Assembly (NCBI GenBank): GCA_023091735.1
Contig: JALKBU010001159.1
Span: 1-15,620 of the forward strand
Direction: 5' to 3'
DNA: 15,620 nt
Source of the DNA: Trichomonas tenax
Lineage: Eukaryota; Parabasalia; Trichomonadida; Trichomonadidae
Numbering within the stretch: position 1 is the first letter of the stretch; the number at the start of each line of letters is the position of its first letter. Below, in pieces: positions 1 to 9,084 of the stretch. Made by a program: the position numbers and the translations under genes. Below the pieces are notes generated by a model, which did no database searches, had not been told where the DNA came from, and saw nothing but the letters and a program-made list of their open reading frames with translations.

Positions 1-192
1 AAAGTATTCCAAGTGTTCACACATAAGCTCTGTGTGTTATTCTCCCAAAAATAATGATGACTCTTTTCAAATTTTCTTGCTCTATTCTTCTCAATTTAAT
101 AAATTTGTCAAATTTAGCCGCGCAAAAAAGAATCATCATTATTTTTGGGAGAATAACACACATAGCTTATGTGTGAACACTTGGAATACTTT
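1..192. repeat. Near-perfect foldback (inverted repeat)
   Basis: Bases 1-60 are the reverse complement of 133-192 with a single mismatch (position 30). A roughly 70-base AT-rich spacer separates the arms. The outer ends read AAAGTATTCCAAGTG and CACTTGGAATACTTT. The left arm begins exactly at the window edge, so the repeat may continue upstream. It has the shape of a small foldback or MITE-like element, or the junction of an inverted duplication. No coding potential is convincing here: the open frame across it has no ATG start and half of it lies in the palindrome. Target-site duplications cannot be judged because the left flank is missing. Confidence 0.9.
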
Positions 193-262
193 TTTTCAAA
201 AAAACATATTTGTGATTAGATTTACCTATTTATCATCGACAACAACATATTTTACGTTATGA

Positions 263-1074
263 AAATGCTATACAATGCGAATATAATATATTATAATGAG
301 TAAAGCACATCATGGCAAAACAATGTTTTTGATGCAAGATATATCTAATATTTTAATGAAATATAGAATTTGTTAGCTAATTCTTTAATATATCATTCAC
401 AACATGATTTTGTACATTGTTGTTCAATAACTTAGCAAGAAGTTAATCCAGTGAGTTAAAAAACGAGTTTCGCCGACTTTGCCTATAAATTTTAGATAAG
501 CCTTAAAATTGGAATCTTTGATGAAATTCGATTTTACCGGATTTTCTACATTTTACTCACGAAATAATACTTAGAAAACAAAACAAATTCAAATTCACTT
601 TCAATATTAAAAATTTTATATAACCAACAACTTAGATTTCAATCGCATTTTAATTTTTCTTGGATTCTACGATTTTTTTTTGAGAAAACAAATCAATGAA
701 TTGATATAGTTTTAGGTTTTTTAATAAATTTGTTGTTAAGTTTCATAACAAGAATCAAAATATCAAATCTTTGATATCAAATTTAATGCAATTATTGGTG
801 CTTTTGCAATGATTTTTCGTCTTTATTATCAGTGTTTAAACCCAATACTGTCTCTCATGATATAAATGACATTAAGTGAGTTCATTTGACCATTTATTAA
901 ATATAACACTTATTTAATACATAGACATATTATAATACTCCTAAAAAGAGATAATTTGGAAATGGATATATGATCCAAATCGATTTATATGATTTTCAAA
1001 ATGGCAATATTAAGGAAAAAAATTTTTTGTAGTTAACGAAAGAGCTCTATTTACATGGAATTTACAAACAAAAG
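263..1074. other. AT-rich intergenic region, no gene seen
   Basis: Long A/T runs and short degenerate palindromes (for example ATAATATATTAT near 285-296) but no reading frame of useful length on either strand, no RNA gene, and no repeat clearly shared with the rest of the window. Confidence 0.6.
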
Positions 1075-1572
1075 TTAAATATTTCGTGACAAAGTCCTAT
1101 ATTTTGTTGTGACTTTTGGTTTCGAAACTAGGTTCGACGCGTGCTGTGTAGCAAATGCTACGGAACTCGTTGGCAGTGGCTTTTGCTTTACGAAATAGTT
1201 GAAAGCTAAAGCGTTAAATAATACGAACCCAAAAATCGAAAAAGTATAAACATTTGCTTGGTTAGGTGCAGGTTTGACGAAAATTATGTGTGGTTGCGAC
1301 CACGTTTGGTCGTCTACGGAAACAGAAAGCAAGATTTCGTTATAATGGAGCTCAGGAGTAATACAACTAATTACTCCATCATCAAACATCGTAGCGTTAT
1401 GTATGTAATTGCCAAACCTGCATAATACGTATTTGAAATTTTGCCTATTAATTGAAACATTTACCGTATTTCCTTTGTTGCCGTCAACGACTGAAGGCTG
1501 TATATTGAGAATAGTCAGCTCATCCTCAATGCTCGTTAAACTTAAAGCAAAGATAATGAAAAGATTCAACAT
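1075..1572 (-). CDS. Small type I membrane protein with an IPT/TIG-like domain
   Basis: Intact frame of 165 residues from an ATG at 1572 (one in-frame TTG lies just upstream) to TAA. Residues 1-15 are a hydrophobic signal peptide (MLNLFIIFALSLTS). Residues ~18-100 resemble an immunoglobulin-like IPT/TIG fold: an ILNIQPS start, a glycine/asparagine turn, and a paired-cysteine pattern CRFGN (Cys51) ... ISCITPE (Cys70) as in extracellular TIG domains, ending in VSVDDQTWSQP. NAT at ~59-61 is a possible N-glycosylation site. A membrane segment (~108-127, VYTFSIFGFVLFNALAFNYF) is followed by a ~37-residue cytoplasmic tail rich in Ser, Thr and Lys. This predicts a surface protein with one ectodomain; ligand and function are unknown. 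No initiator-like motif is obvious upstream. The family call rests on pattern recognition; signal, membrane segment and tail are seen directly. Confidence 0.75.
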   Translation of the reverse strand: MLNLFIIFALSLTSIEDELTILNIQPSVVDGNKGNTVNVSINRQNFKYVLCRFGNYIHNATMFDDGVISCITPELHYNEILLSVSVDDQTWSQPHIIFVKPAPNQANVYTFSIFGFVLFNALAFNYFVKQKPLPTSSVAFATQHASNLVSKPKVTTKYRTLSRNI

Positions 1573-1575
1573 CAA

Positions 1576-3860
1576 TAAAAATTAAAAAACAAAAAAATCA
1601 AACTGTGCGATCAAAAAATTTTCAATGGAACTGACCAAATTATAAAATCATATCTTCAGTAATGTGTATGGCTTATAAATAGCACAACATTAACGAACTT
1701 TCAATATTTGAAATTTCATTATTTTTATTATCTATATGAATAGCATTTATGAATTATCATGTTTTCGAATGAAAAATTTTCTGTGATCCAATTTTGTCGA
1801 ATTTGGAATAGGTAATCATAAGGAACAACAAAATGATCCAAATTTTTTCGGAACTCAAATTTCAATAATTGACAGAAAATATCAATCATTAATCTATAAT
1901 TCTAAAAGCTATTTTTATAAAAATATTGGCAAAAAATTTCAATAAATAACATAAAAATTTCTAAAATAGAAGACAGTATAATATGCAATTTTACGAATTT
2001 TTTTCGATGGCCATACAAAACTTTTTATATCGCAATTTTATTATAAATATGAAATAGATGCTAATATTATAAATTTCAAAATTTTCAATGCATTTTAAAT
2101 TTGAGAATAAATGGTAGTAAACTCATAATTATTTCATATTTTACTGTACATTTTCGAAAAATTTTCTTACCGTTTATAATTTTAAGAATTTGAAATTTTG
2201 CGAAGCTCAATTCTCTCAAAAGTCGTATCCAAAATCGTCACTCTTGATTCCTTCAATTTTTCAAACGGTAGAGTTTGTCTTCTCCTCCGTTCTTTTCGCT
2301 ATAAAAACTCCAACCTTTTCACTATCTTGATCTATAAAGCAATTAATTCTGCACCTTCTATCCTACCAGAAACATGAAAAGCTTTACTTATTCGAAAATA
2401 ATTTCGTCGAAAGTTTTCATACCTTCATTCTTTCGAGTTTGCAACTCATTCCTATCGGCAGGAATGTCTCAGCCTTTTACTCCATTTGATATTAGCTTCT
2501 TAACTTATTTTTTTATCAATAATGCAAAAATTATACAAATTGAAGAATATCATTATAACGCGGTAATTTAACAATTTTATTTCTAAAAAATTGAAATATT
2601 TGTTTTTTGCAAACTATAGAATTGTATGAAAAGTCTTTTTTTCAATTTATGTTACATTTAGTATCGTTCCAACCACTGTCTGTCTCAGCCTATAATGAGT
2701 TCAAATATTATGTTTGGGCGATCTTGATGATGTGATTTAGCGATTAAAAATGGTTTTTGGGCTTTGGCGACAATACCCATGAATTGCCTATCAAAATTAA
2801 TGTTATTTCTATGAACTAAGTTTCTTTATATCATAATTTTTGTGTGAATATTGAACAATTGTGATCTAATATTTATATATTCAGCTCATAGCACATATAT
2901 TTATTATGCTAGTGAATATTGATAAGAATTTATTTTCGTTCTTGATTATACATCATTTTTTTTTGAATTGGACAAAATTACAAGAATATGGATACTTTTA
3001 CAAGTAGTTTTGATTATAACATAGGTGTGCAAAATGCTGTAATGGACACGATTAGTCATGATTAGACAATATAAAATTTGCTCAAATTTTTTTGCTAATT
3101 TTAGTGATTTCTCTAATATATAAAGTGTCATAAATGAGTACATAAATATATTATAATCATTGGTTTATTTGCAAGAGAGTTATGAATGTTGTTTTGATAT
3201 GGATCAAAAAAGTGTGTTTGATCTTAAATATTCTAAAGATTCCATATAAAACAGTAATTGAATGATTTTCTATTATGATGAAGCTTTTTTTATTGATTAA
3301 AATTGTAAATTTGGGAATGTCAAAATATTTTCATTTTTATTAATTTAATGATTAGCATTGTCCAAGCAACAATAAGGTAAGCTTATACACACATCAAATA
3401 GTGCTTGAAATGAACTCTATGATTAGAAAAAAGAAATGTTTTATTTTGCAAATATCCTATTATGTTAATGGATTACCATAGTTATAGTGAGGCTATGCAG
3501 AGGATGATAAAACATGACATCGTGAAGGATCACGATTTTTAAGTTAGAGTGTTTTTCATTTATTTCTTAGATCAATCAAATTAAGTTTTTTTATTTATCC
3601 AACCATTGCCTGAATAATAACATTCATCGAAAAAGAATCAACACATTTAGTGTCACATATTAAAAATGTTCGACATTAGACATGAATATTAAAATAATCT
3701 CTAATTCATGTGAAAAATGTTTTCATGCAATTAAATGATTATTTAGACATGATTGTTCTGGCTGATGGATACAATTAAATCAATATCAAGGAGGATTCAT
3801 ACAATTACTACCAGAAGTCTATAGAACAAGTTATTAATCCTAAACTTTTTTGACTACTTG
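1576..3860. other. Long intergenic region, no confident gene
   Basis: About 2.3 kb of mostly AT-rich sequence. Short open frames occur (2374-2571 plus, 2946-3143 minus), but their products show no recognisable motif and look like chance. A less AT-rich patch at about 2200-2480 carries a possible coding relic, listed separately. A perfect 7-bp hairpin with a 4-base loop lies at 3519-3536 (ATCGTGA / TCACGAT). Nothing else is supportable. Confidence 0.5.
2182..2424 (-). pseudogene. Possible coding relic, unidentified
   Basis: One minus-strand frame of 81 codons reads as basic, helix-prone protein-like sequence (for example AFHVSGRIEGAELIAL and LKESRVTILDTTFERIELRK), interrupted by two in-frame TAG codons at 2332-2334 and 2299-2301. 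Base composition is less AT-rich than the flanks. There is no clear start codon and no family is recognised. It may be a worn remnant of a gene or transposon protein, or chance. Confidence 0.25.
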
Positions 3861-3868
3861 TCACTTTT
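3861..3868 (+). promoter_or_regulatory. Initiator-like motif upstream of the GT61 pseudogene
   Basis: TCACTTTT fits the trichomonad initiator pattern TCA(+1)-Y-W and lies 39 bases before the ATG at 3900. Such initiators normally sit close to the start codon in Trichomonas vaginalis. The motif is short and will occur by chance in this composition, so this is weak support for a former transcription start. Confidence 0.25.
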
Positions 3869-3899
3869 TAATAATGGATGGAAATGAAAAGATATATAT

Positions 3900-5102
3900 A
3901 TGATAGAAATACTTTTTCTTTTGTATTCATTATTCACGATATATCAATGCTTATCCTGTGAGTCGATTCATGTCATTGTTTCTTATTTTTCCGATAAAAC
4001 ACCAAAATCAATAAAATTATATCGATACTACAAACGACCAAACGCATTGGATTATGCATTGATTACTAAAAACAAACCAAGCAGGCTTAGCTAAGTGCCA
4101 TTAGGCGCACTTTTACAATCAATCGTATATTTAATTCATTATAGAAATATATATTATTACAATACATCATCAAGAATTTCTGAAGTTCAGAAACGTTATA
4201 ACGATATCATTTCTTTGCAAATTCCTGGTGATTGCCAAGTTGTCAATTATGCAATTCATTATTCGATGCCTTATTGCAATTTCGGTCACATGATACACGA
4301 CATGTTAACATGCATATCATATGTCCCCAAAGAGGTCCTCGAAAGTGAGTGTTATGCTGAACAGCCGTGCTTGGGAGGTAATAAGGCCAAAGAATGGGTG
4401 CGGTTTCTAAATTGGAACATTAAATTCTTTCCAAAAGATCATAACTTATTTGCTCTACATGTTTACGTAGTTGCTCCAATGTCTCATGTTCATTGTGCGA
4501 CCATTGGTGGTATTCACAATTTAAGACAAAGAATTCGAAAGTTATATTCATTGGATTCTGTCAAACCTAATAGATATATCATCATAAATCGTAACAATCG
4601 ACGAAATTTACTTAATTTCAAACAGCTTTGTGATAAGATTAAGAATGAAGTTATATTAGATTCAGGATACAAATGGGAGAATTATACGTTCCATGAATCC
4701 AATTTAGAAAAAATCTGCAAGGAGTGATCTACATTTAAAGTTCTCATTACTGTCTGTGTATCAATGCTATATAACTCTCTTTTCATGGACAAGCACATAG
4801 GCGCTTGTTTGGCGTTTTGCGATAAATTAGATGAACCAAATATGCAGCTATTTATTACTTCAGAGATGTTCATGGCCGGTGTTCTCCATCTTGATCATAA
4901 TCATGATTCAAGTTCTGGGTTTAATTGCAGTCTTCTTCGTATGGTTAAACATACACAGAATGTTGTCAATGCCGTCAAAAACAACAAATGAAGTAACAAT
5001 GATGGACTTCGGCAGTTCTATGAATTAAATGCAATTTTAGCATCTCCAAAGTTTGCTATGAATCCTACTTATAATGATGAAACAATTGAGAAAGAAATTT
5101 GA
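3900..5102 (+). pseudogene. Glycosyltransferase family 61-like pseudogene (DUF563 type)
   Basis: A single frame runs 401 codons from ATG 3900 to TGA 5100-5102, interrupted by three internal stops: TAA 4092-4094, TGA 4725-4727 and TGA 4989-4991. There is no frameshift. The N-terminus (MIEILFLLYSLFTIYQ) is a hydrophobic signal anchor, as expected for a Golgi type II enzyme. Family-like motifs follow in order: NFGHMIHDML about 120 residues in, matching the NxGHxxxD block of GT61 enzymes; RYIIINRNNRR; then SMLYNSLFMDKHIG, the end-domain block that in GT61 reads HGAGL..xxF. GT61 enzymes transfer sugars such as xylose or N-acetylglucosamine in the Golgi, and the family is expanded in trichomonads. 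As it stands the gene would give a 64-residue stub. It lies tail-to-tail with the next pseudogene, 38 bases between stops. The family call is fairly firm; the sugar donor is unknown. Confidence 0.8.
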
Positions 5103-5140
5103 TGTTTTTTATTTTAATAACATATTCTATCATTAAAATT

Positions 5141-6020
5141 TTAATGAAACACGATGTTATCCTTAAGTCTATGTTTATCTATCGAAATTTTATCAGTTTG
5201 AGGATTTGGGATTATTGATTTTTCATCGATAGGATAAATTGCATAGCATTCAAGAGATATCAGATGTGACAAACATGGAATTGTTCCAGAATTATCATAT
5301 GTATTTATAAATGCATATGATCCCGAAAAATCATCTCTGGAATAATTTGAAATATAACAATAATCGAATATTGTGTTTCTTGTTGGATGATTATTCCAGA
5401 TTAATGAACCTTTATATTCAACAGAATCGTTAATGAAATTAACATAAAAATATCGAAAATATCCTCTAAATTGGTAAATGATATCAAGGCTTTTAGCGTA
5501 ATTGTTTTCAAATGTTGAATAAGAAATATTCCCATCAAGTTTTTGAGCATCAAATACTGACGCAGAATATGCATTATTATAAAAAAATTCGTTCTTTTCA
5601 TGATGAAACGGACAACGTCATCTTCACTACTTTTCCTATAATATACATTTGATTGACTTTCGTTGTTCTCATTGGATGTGCTTTCAGTGATTGTACAGTC
5701 TTTGAGAAAAACCATTTGAGTAACTCCTTCACATTTTATAAAAGTTCCACGAATACTTCCTGTTTTTGAAATGTTTCTTGCACATGAACAATATAGCATA
5801 AGATAAGCATTACTGATAATATTAATAACTCCAGGATAATTAATATTATACCCCATAAAAAAGTCAGAAAATAGGAATTCTGAAATGAACATTTTTTTCG
5901 TGCTTTTTGATTTATGATCAAAGACTATTGCTGGAGCATGAAATCCACTGAAAATGCCGCAACTCAAATAGTAATCTTTTTGTTCAAAATCACATAATGT
6001 TGAATTTCGAATATTTACAC
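5141..6020 (-). pseudogene. Surface protein pseudogene, distal part (beta-helix/Pmp-like)
   Basis: Read from 6020 down to TAA at 5141-5143. The first part (~6020 to 5610) encodes repeated short strands with Cys, Phe and Asn at turns, such as YYLSCGIFSGFHAPAIVFD and GTFIKCEGVTQMVFLKDC. A one-base frameshift near 5600-5612 then moves the frame, and the new frame stays open to 5141 with the same style (EFFYNNAYSASVFDAQKL, SYSTFENNYAK, NTIFDYCYISNYS). The F-x-N-N and C-x-I-x-N periodicity suggests a right-handed beta-helix, as in the Pmp-like surface protein families expanded in trichomonads. No membrane segment is visible at the C-terminus (ends RLKDNIVFH). The 5' part is separated from it by the inserted element at 6021-7051. 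The fold call is inference; frameshift and split are seen directly. Confidence 0.65.
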
Positions 6021-6190
6021 TGGAAAAACGCACCTCTCAAAATTTTCAAAATTGCAATATTTGAATATAAAGTACCATTATTGGAGGAAACTGTTTAAAA
6101 ATTTTTCTCTGTTAATGACACTTATTAATTTTGTCGCATGAATACTTAATAATTCCGTATATATTTGGCAGAAGAAGAATATTCTTGAAT
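6021..6190 (+). repeat. Left terminal inverted repeat
   Basis: Reverse complement of 6883-7051 with one 1-base indel (GGCAGAAGAAG here, GGCAGAGAAG in the other arm). Homology stops sharply at 6190, after ATTCTTGAAT. Confidence 0.92.
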
Positions 6191-6290
6191 TTAGAACGGA
6201 ATTAAGAGACTTGATAAGATTGCATCGCAAACATAATACAACAATACGTTGATATTTGATATTTAAGTTCATAAGTTCAAGTTCAACAGT

Positions 6291-6452
6291 TTCAATCCAT
6301 CTAACATTCCATGTAGCCGACCTCAAAACTTTCAATCCATTTTCATTCTATGCAGCTATTATTCAACAGTTTCAATCCATCTAGTATTATATGCATTTAT
6401 TATACGCTACATTCAATGAAACCATCACATTCATATGATATGGCAGCCATCA
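6291..6452. repeat. 40-bp tandem repeat, three to four copies
   Basis: The sequence TTCAATCCAT recurs at 6291, 6331 and 6371, an exact 40-base period. The first and third copies share a longer match that begins before the period start (CAACAGTTTCAATCCATCTA). A fourth, decayed copy seems to start at 6412 (TTCAATGAAACCAT). Only about a third of each unit is conserved. It lies inside the inverted-repeat element, just inward of the left arm. Confidence 0.7.
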
Positions 6453-6882
6453 ATATTATATCAAATATACAATACATATAAATACAGAATATTAACAACA
6501 ATTACTATTAAAAAAAAAACAAATACATATATACAATTTACAACTTATTATTTTTAACATAATCTTTGATCTCCTTTCTTTCATTTATTAGTTTATCAAC
6601 TAGAGTTTGACTCTCTTTTGTAGTGACTGAGCTTGTTTTCAGCTACTTTGTAGTTAAGTTGGACAAAAATAATAATAATTATGTCACTTTTCTACTCCCA
6701 AATAATGTTTTCGATAATTTTACTTCTAATATATTATCATAATGATTTTTTACTCGAAAACATTATGTTTAACAGTGTTTTTTTACAAAATTCATTTTGA
6801 AATTGTTGATTATATTCATAAAAGAGGCATAATTATCGATAACACATATGCGTCTGTCTTTTGGAAGCTATTGGTGCATCTT

Positions 6883-7051
6883 ATTCAAGAATATTCTTCT
6901 CTGCCAAATATATACGGAATTATTAAGTATTCATGCGACAAAATTAATAAGTGTCATTAACAGAGAAAAATTTTTAAACAGTTTCCTCCAATAATGGTAC
7001 TTTATATTCAAATATTGCAATTTTGAAAATTTTGAGAGGTGCGTTTTTCCA
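6883..7051 (-). repeat. Right terminal inverted repeat
   Basis: Mirror copy of 6021-6190, ending GCGTTTTTCCA at 7041-7051. A plus-strand ORF from the core (6742-6960) terminates inside this arm. Confidence 0.92.
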
Positions 7052-7193
7052 ACCGAATATTAATTACAGTCTTTTCTGGCATTTCTTCAGATGTGAACTT
7101 ACACCATGCTGATGCATCATCTGTAGCTTTCATCAACAGCAATTTTGACCCAAATTGTCGAATTTCGCAGCAGAAAATAACGAGCAAAATCAT
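7052..7193 (-). pseudogene. 5' end of the split surface-protein gene
   Basis: Starts at ATG 7191-7193 and encodes a hydrophobic N-terminus (MILLVIFCCEIRQFG), a plausible signal sequence, followed by ~30 residues ending KTVINIR just before the inverted-repeat element. The open frame runs on into the element to a stop at 7008. The rest of the protein resumes on the far side of the element at about 6019, also after a V-N-I-R coding segment. Together with 5141-6020 this is best read as one secreted surface-protein gene broken by insertion. Too short to classify alone; the join is inferred from strand, frame content and the flanking duplication. Confidence 0.6.
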
Positions 7194-7213
7194 TAAAATT
7201 AAATAATTATTTT

Positions 7214-7218
7214 TGTGA
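7214..7218 (-). promoter_or_regulatory. Initiator-like TCACA before the surface gene start
   Basis: On the minus strand TCACA fits TCA(+1)-Y-W and places a transcription start 23 bases before the ATG at 7193, followed by an A/T-only leader. Short motif, so only suggestive. Confidence 0.3.
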
Positions 7219-7588
7219 GAATTATCTTTAAAGATTTTATTTCTTCATTTTCGTTATCTCCTCATCATTGCAAAAGATTTTATTTTCTGAATGAACACAA
7301 ATTTTATTTCTATACCATCCTATATATTTCGCTTAAAACTTGAAAATCATGCTTTAATATGCTTAAGCAGTTCTATGTATATAAAATAAAAAATTTGAGT
7401 TACACAGTCCTTGCTTCTTCCGCGTAACTTAAAAATGATGAGTTGGGGCGCACCAATTCGCTCATCCATATCATTCTATATTTTTCGACTACTCAGTATT
7501 GTTATATCTATTTATGTTATATCTATTGAATTGAATTGCAATAAATTTGTCAGGAAAAAAAGACAAAATTTGTCAAACAAAAGTGTCA
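7219..7588. other. Divergent intergenic region
   Basis: Separates the minus-strand surface gene start from the plus-strand Hsp70-like gene, so both promoters should lie here. AT-rich with one less AT-rich patch at 7411-7465. An open frame at 7411-7596 overlaps the Hsp70-like start in another frame and has no recognisable features. No perfect initiator motif is evident directly before the Hsp70-like ATG. Confidence 0.45.
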
Positions 7589-8983
7589 ATGGCTGAGAAG
7601 AGAATTGGTTTAGCGATCAAAGATGGAGAATTCGAAGTCGCTGTAATGGGAAAAGAAGTCAGATATTACACTGTCTGTGACATTATCTGCTTCACAGACA
7701 GCGAAGTCCTTTTTGAAGACGAAGCAGATGTTGAATCAAGGGATTATTCAATTTCCTGCTTTTCTCACTATGTAGATTTTATAGGATTGAAGGAGAAAGA
7801 TAGAATCATTCAGTCGATTAAAGGAAAAACACATTTTAAAATTGCTTCAGATTATCATGGATTTTTTCAATACGAATTTTCAACAAAAAGATACAAAGAC
7901 GTTAAATTATACCCAGAGCAGTTTCTTTCTCTAATACTTTCATATATAAAACTCGGCTATGGAGAAGGAATTAACAAAATTACAATTTCAGTAAATACAA
8001 AAGTAACTTTAAGACAAAAATTACTTATAGAAGATGCTGCACATATTGCTGGATTCACTGATGTTGAAATAATCCCTGATTTAGTTGCAATCGCATCTTT
8101 ATTCGACAAAAATGATTCCATTTATAATTCTTTTATTGTACATCACAATGATATCTATGGGCACGTATTATTCGATAAGAAAACAATTAAATTACGTACA
8201 ATCACAAATGATTTCAAAAATTACGAACATGTTTCAAAAACGCTTATCACAACATCAGAATTATCCAACATCACGCAACAGTATCCAAAGATTGAAGTTA
8301 TTCAGTGTGAAAACAGTGTAATTCGAGGAATAATAAATTATTTGAATTCGCAAATAAATTGCGAGAATGAAGTTGAAGATCAACTCGCATTTGGATTTCC
8401 AGGAACAGGGCCAATCGTTTATGCATTTGATGAATATATTCCTTTCGTTATTCATAATGATCTCCAATTATCTGTTTTCGCAAACAACATCGAACTTCAT
8501 ACATTTAATATTCATGCTCCAAAGAACTGCGATCTTGTTGATGCTAAAGTACGCATTGAGTTTGAGGATAGCGGAGAATGCCTTAAACTTATAACATCAG
8601 ATAGCAATATTGGAAATCAGACTTTCGAAATTACTCATCATTCTGAATCTGATATTGAAACAATGAAAGTTATCAATGATCAGTTTCTCGCTGATGAAGA
8701 CGAAGACAATGAGCAGGATGAAGATGATGCTCCTTCAAAACTCGATGATTTCGTTAAAGCGATTGATATATTATCCGCAGAGAAAGGAAAATGGGGTTTG
8801 GACTTGAAGCAAAAAATGACAGTCAGCGAGTTGTTAGTTAAAAAGAAAGTAGATGCGATGGGAATTTACAAAGAGAAGAAAATGTCGCAATTTGATTATA
8901 CCATGAAACTTACAAAAATAGAAGATTTGATTAGATCATTAACACAAAAATATTCAAGACCTCCCAATTTATCTTTGAATTAA
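7589..8983 (+). CDS. Degenerate Hsp70-like protein
   Basis: Intact 464-residue frame from ATG 7589 to TAA. An upstream TTG at 7547 is in frame but ATG is the credible start. Residues 1-~285 align in order with the Hsp70 nucleotide-binding domain: IGLAIKDGEFEVAV at the phosphate-1 strand, FTDSEVLFEDEA, YPEQFLSLILSYIK (108 on), then ITISVNTKVTLRQKLLIEDAAHIAGFTDVEIIPDLVAIA, the counterpart of the VPAYFNxxQRxATxxAxxIAGL block. The glycine-rich ATP loops are gone: GIDLGTT is replaced by IGLAIKD and DLGGGTFD by a stretch near FIVHHNDIYGHV. Only a few dozen residues separate that point from a segment like the second-lobe end, so much of lobe II, probably subdomain IIB, is missing. Residues ~290-360 resemble the beta substrate-binding domain, 368-381 are acidic (ADEDEDNEQDEDDA), and 382-464 are helical like the lid. 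No ER-retention signal or organelle presequence is seen. Usual Hsp70 length is about 640. It probably binds no ATP; it may act as a co-chaperone-like or substrate-holding protein, which is inference. Confidence 0.85.
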   Translation: MAEKRIGLAIKDGEFEVAVMGKEVRYYTVCDIICFTDSEVLFEDEADVESRDYSISCFSHYVDFIGLKEKDRIIQSIKGKTHFKIASDYHGFFQYEFSTKRYKDVKLYPEQFLSLILSYIKLGYGEGINKITISVNTKVTLRQKLLIEDAAHIAGFTDVEIIPDLVAIASLFDKNDSIYNSFIVHHNDIYGHVLFDKKTIKLRTITNDFKNYEHVSKTLITTSELSNITQQYPKIEVIQCENSVIRGIINYLNSQINCENEVEDQLAFGFPGTGPIVYAFDEYIPFVIHNDLQLSVFANNIELHTFNIHAPKNCDLVDAKVRIEFEDSGECLKLITSDSNIGNQTFEITHHSESDIETMKVINDQFLADEDEDNEQDEDDAPSKLDDFVKAIDILSAEKGKWGLDLKQKMTVSELLVKKKVDAMGIYKEKKMSQFDYTMKLTKIEDLIRSLTQKYSRPPNLSLN

Positions 8984-9084
8984 TAATATATATAGTAAAT
9001 TTTTTAGATTTTTTATTTACATGCAAATTCTTTGTAATCATCTATAGAGACAAATACTGAAATAAATCCAGTAGTATATAGATT

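Larger units (their letters stand above)
6021..7051. mobile_element. Inverted-repeat element inserted in the surface-protein gene
   Basis: Outer ends are TGGAAAAACGCACCTCTC and its exact complement. The left arm is 6021-6190 and the right arm 6883-7051, about 170 bp each, identical apart from one single-base indel near the inner end. The ~690-bp core is unrelated between halves. Both flanks carry CGAATATT followed shortly by TACA (6008-6017 and 7054-7068), a likely but imperfect target-site duplication, and both copies read V-(I)-N-I-R in the frame of the surrounding gene. Long inverted repeats with an 8-10-bp duplication would suit a Mutator-like or foldback element. No transposase is recognisable: two short ORFs (6078-6335 minus, 6742-6960 plus) run outward into the arms in different frames and match nothing I know. 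Probably non-autonomous. Confidence 0.7.

Noticed and set aside
32..262. 76-residue plus-strand frame
   Set aside because: No ATG start, and most of it lies in the foldback arms and loop.
4682..4873. Minus-strand frame opposite the GT61 pseudogene
   Set aside because: Shadow of the glycosyltransferase reading frame.
6284..6400. CRISPR-like array suggested by repeated GTTTCAATCCAT
   Set aside because: The shared core is only 10-17 bases, the period is 40 with no proper repeat/spacer structure, the host is a eukaryote, and no cas gene is present.
7411..7596. 61-residue plus-strand frame before the Hsp70-like gene
   Set aside because: Overlaps the Hsp70-like start in another frame and shows no motif or composition typical of a gene.
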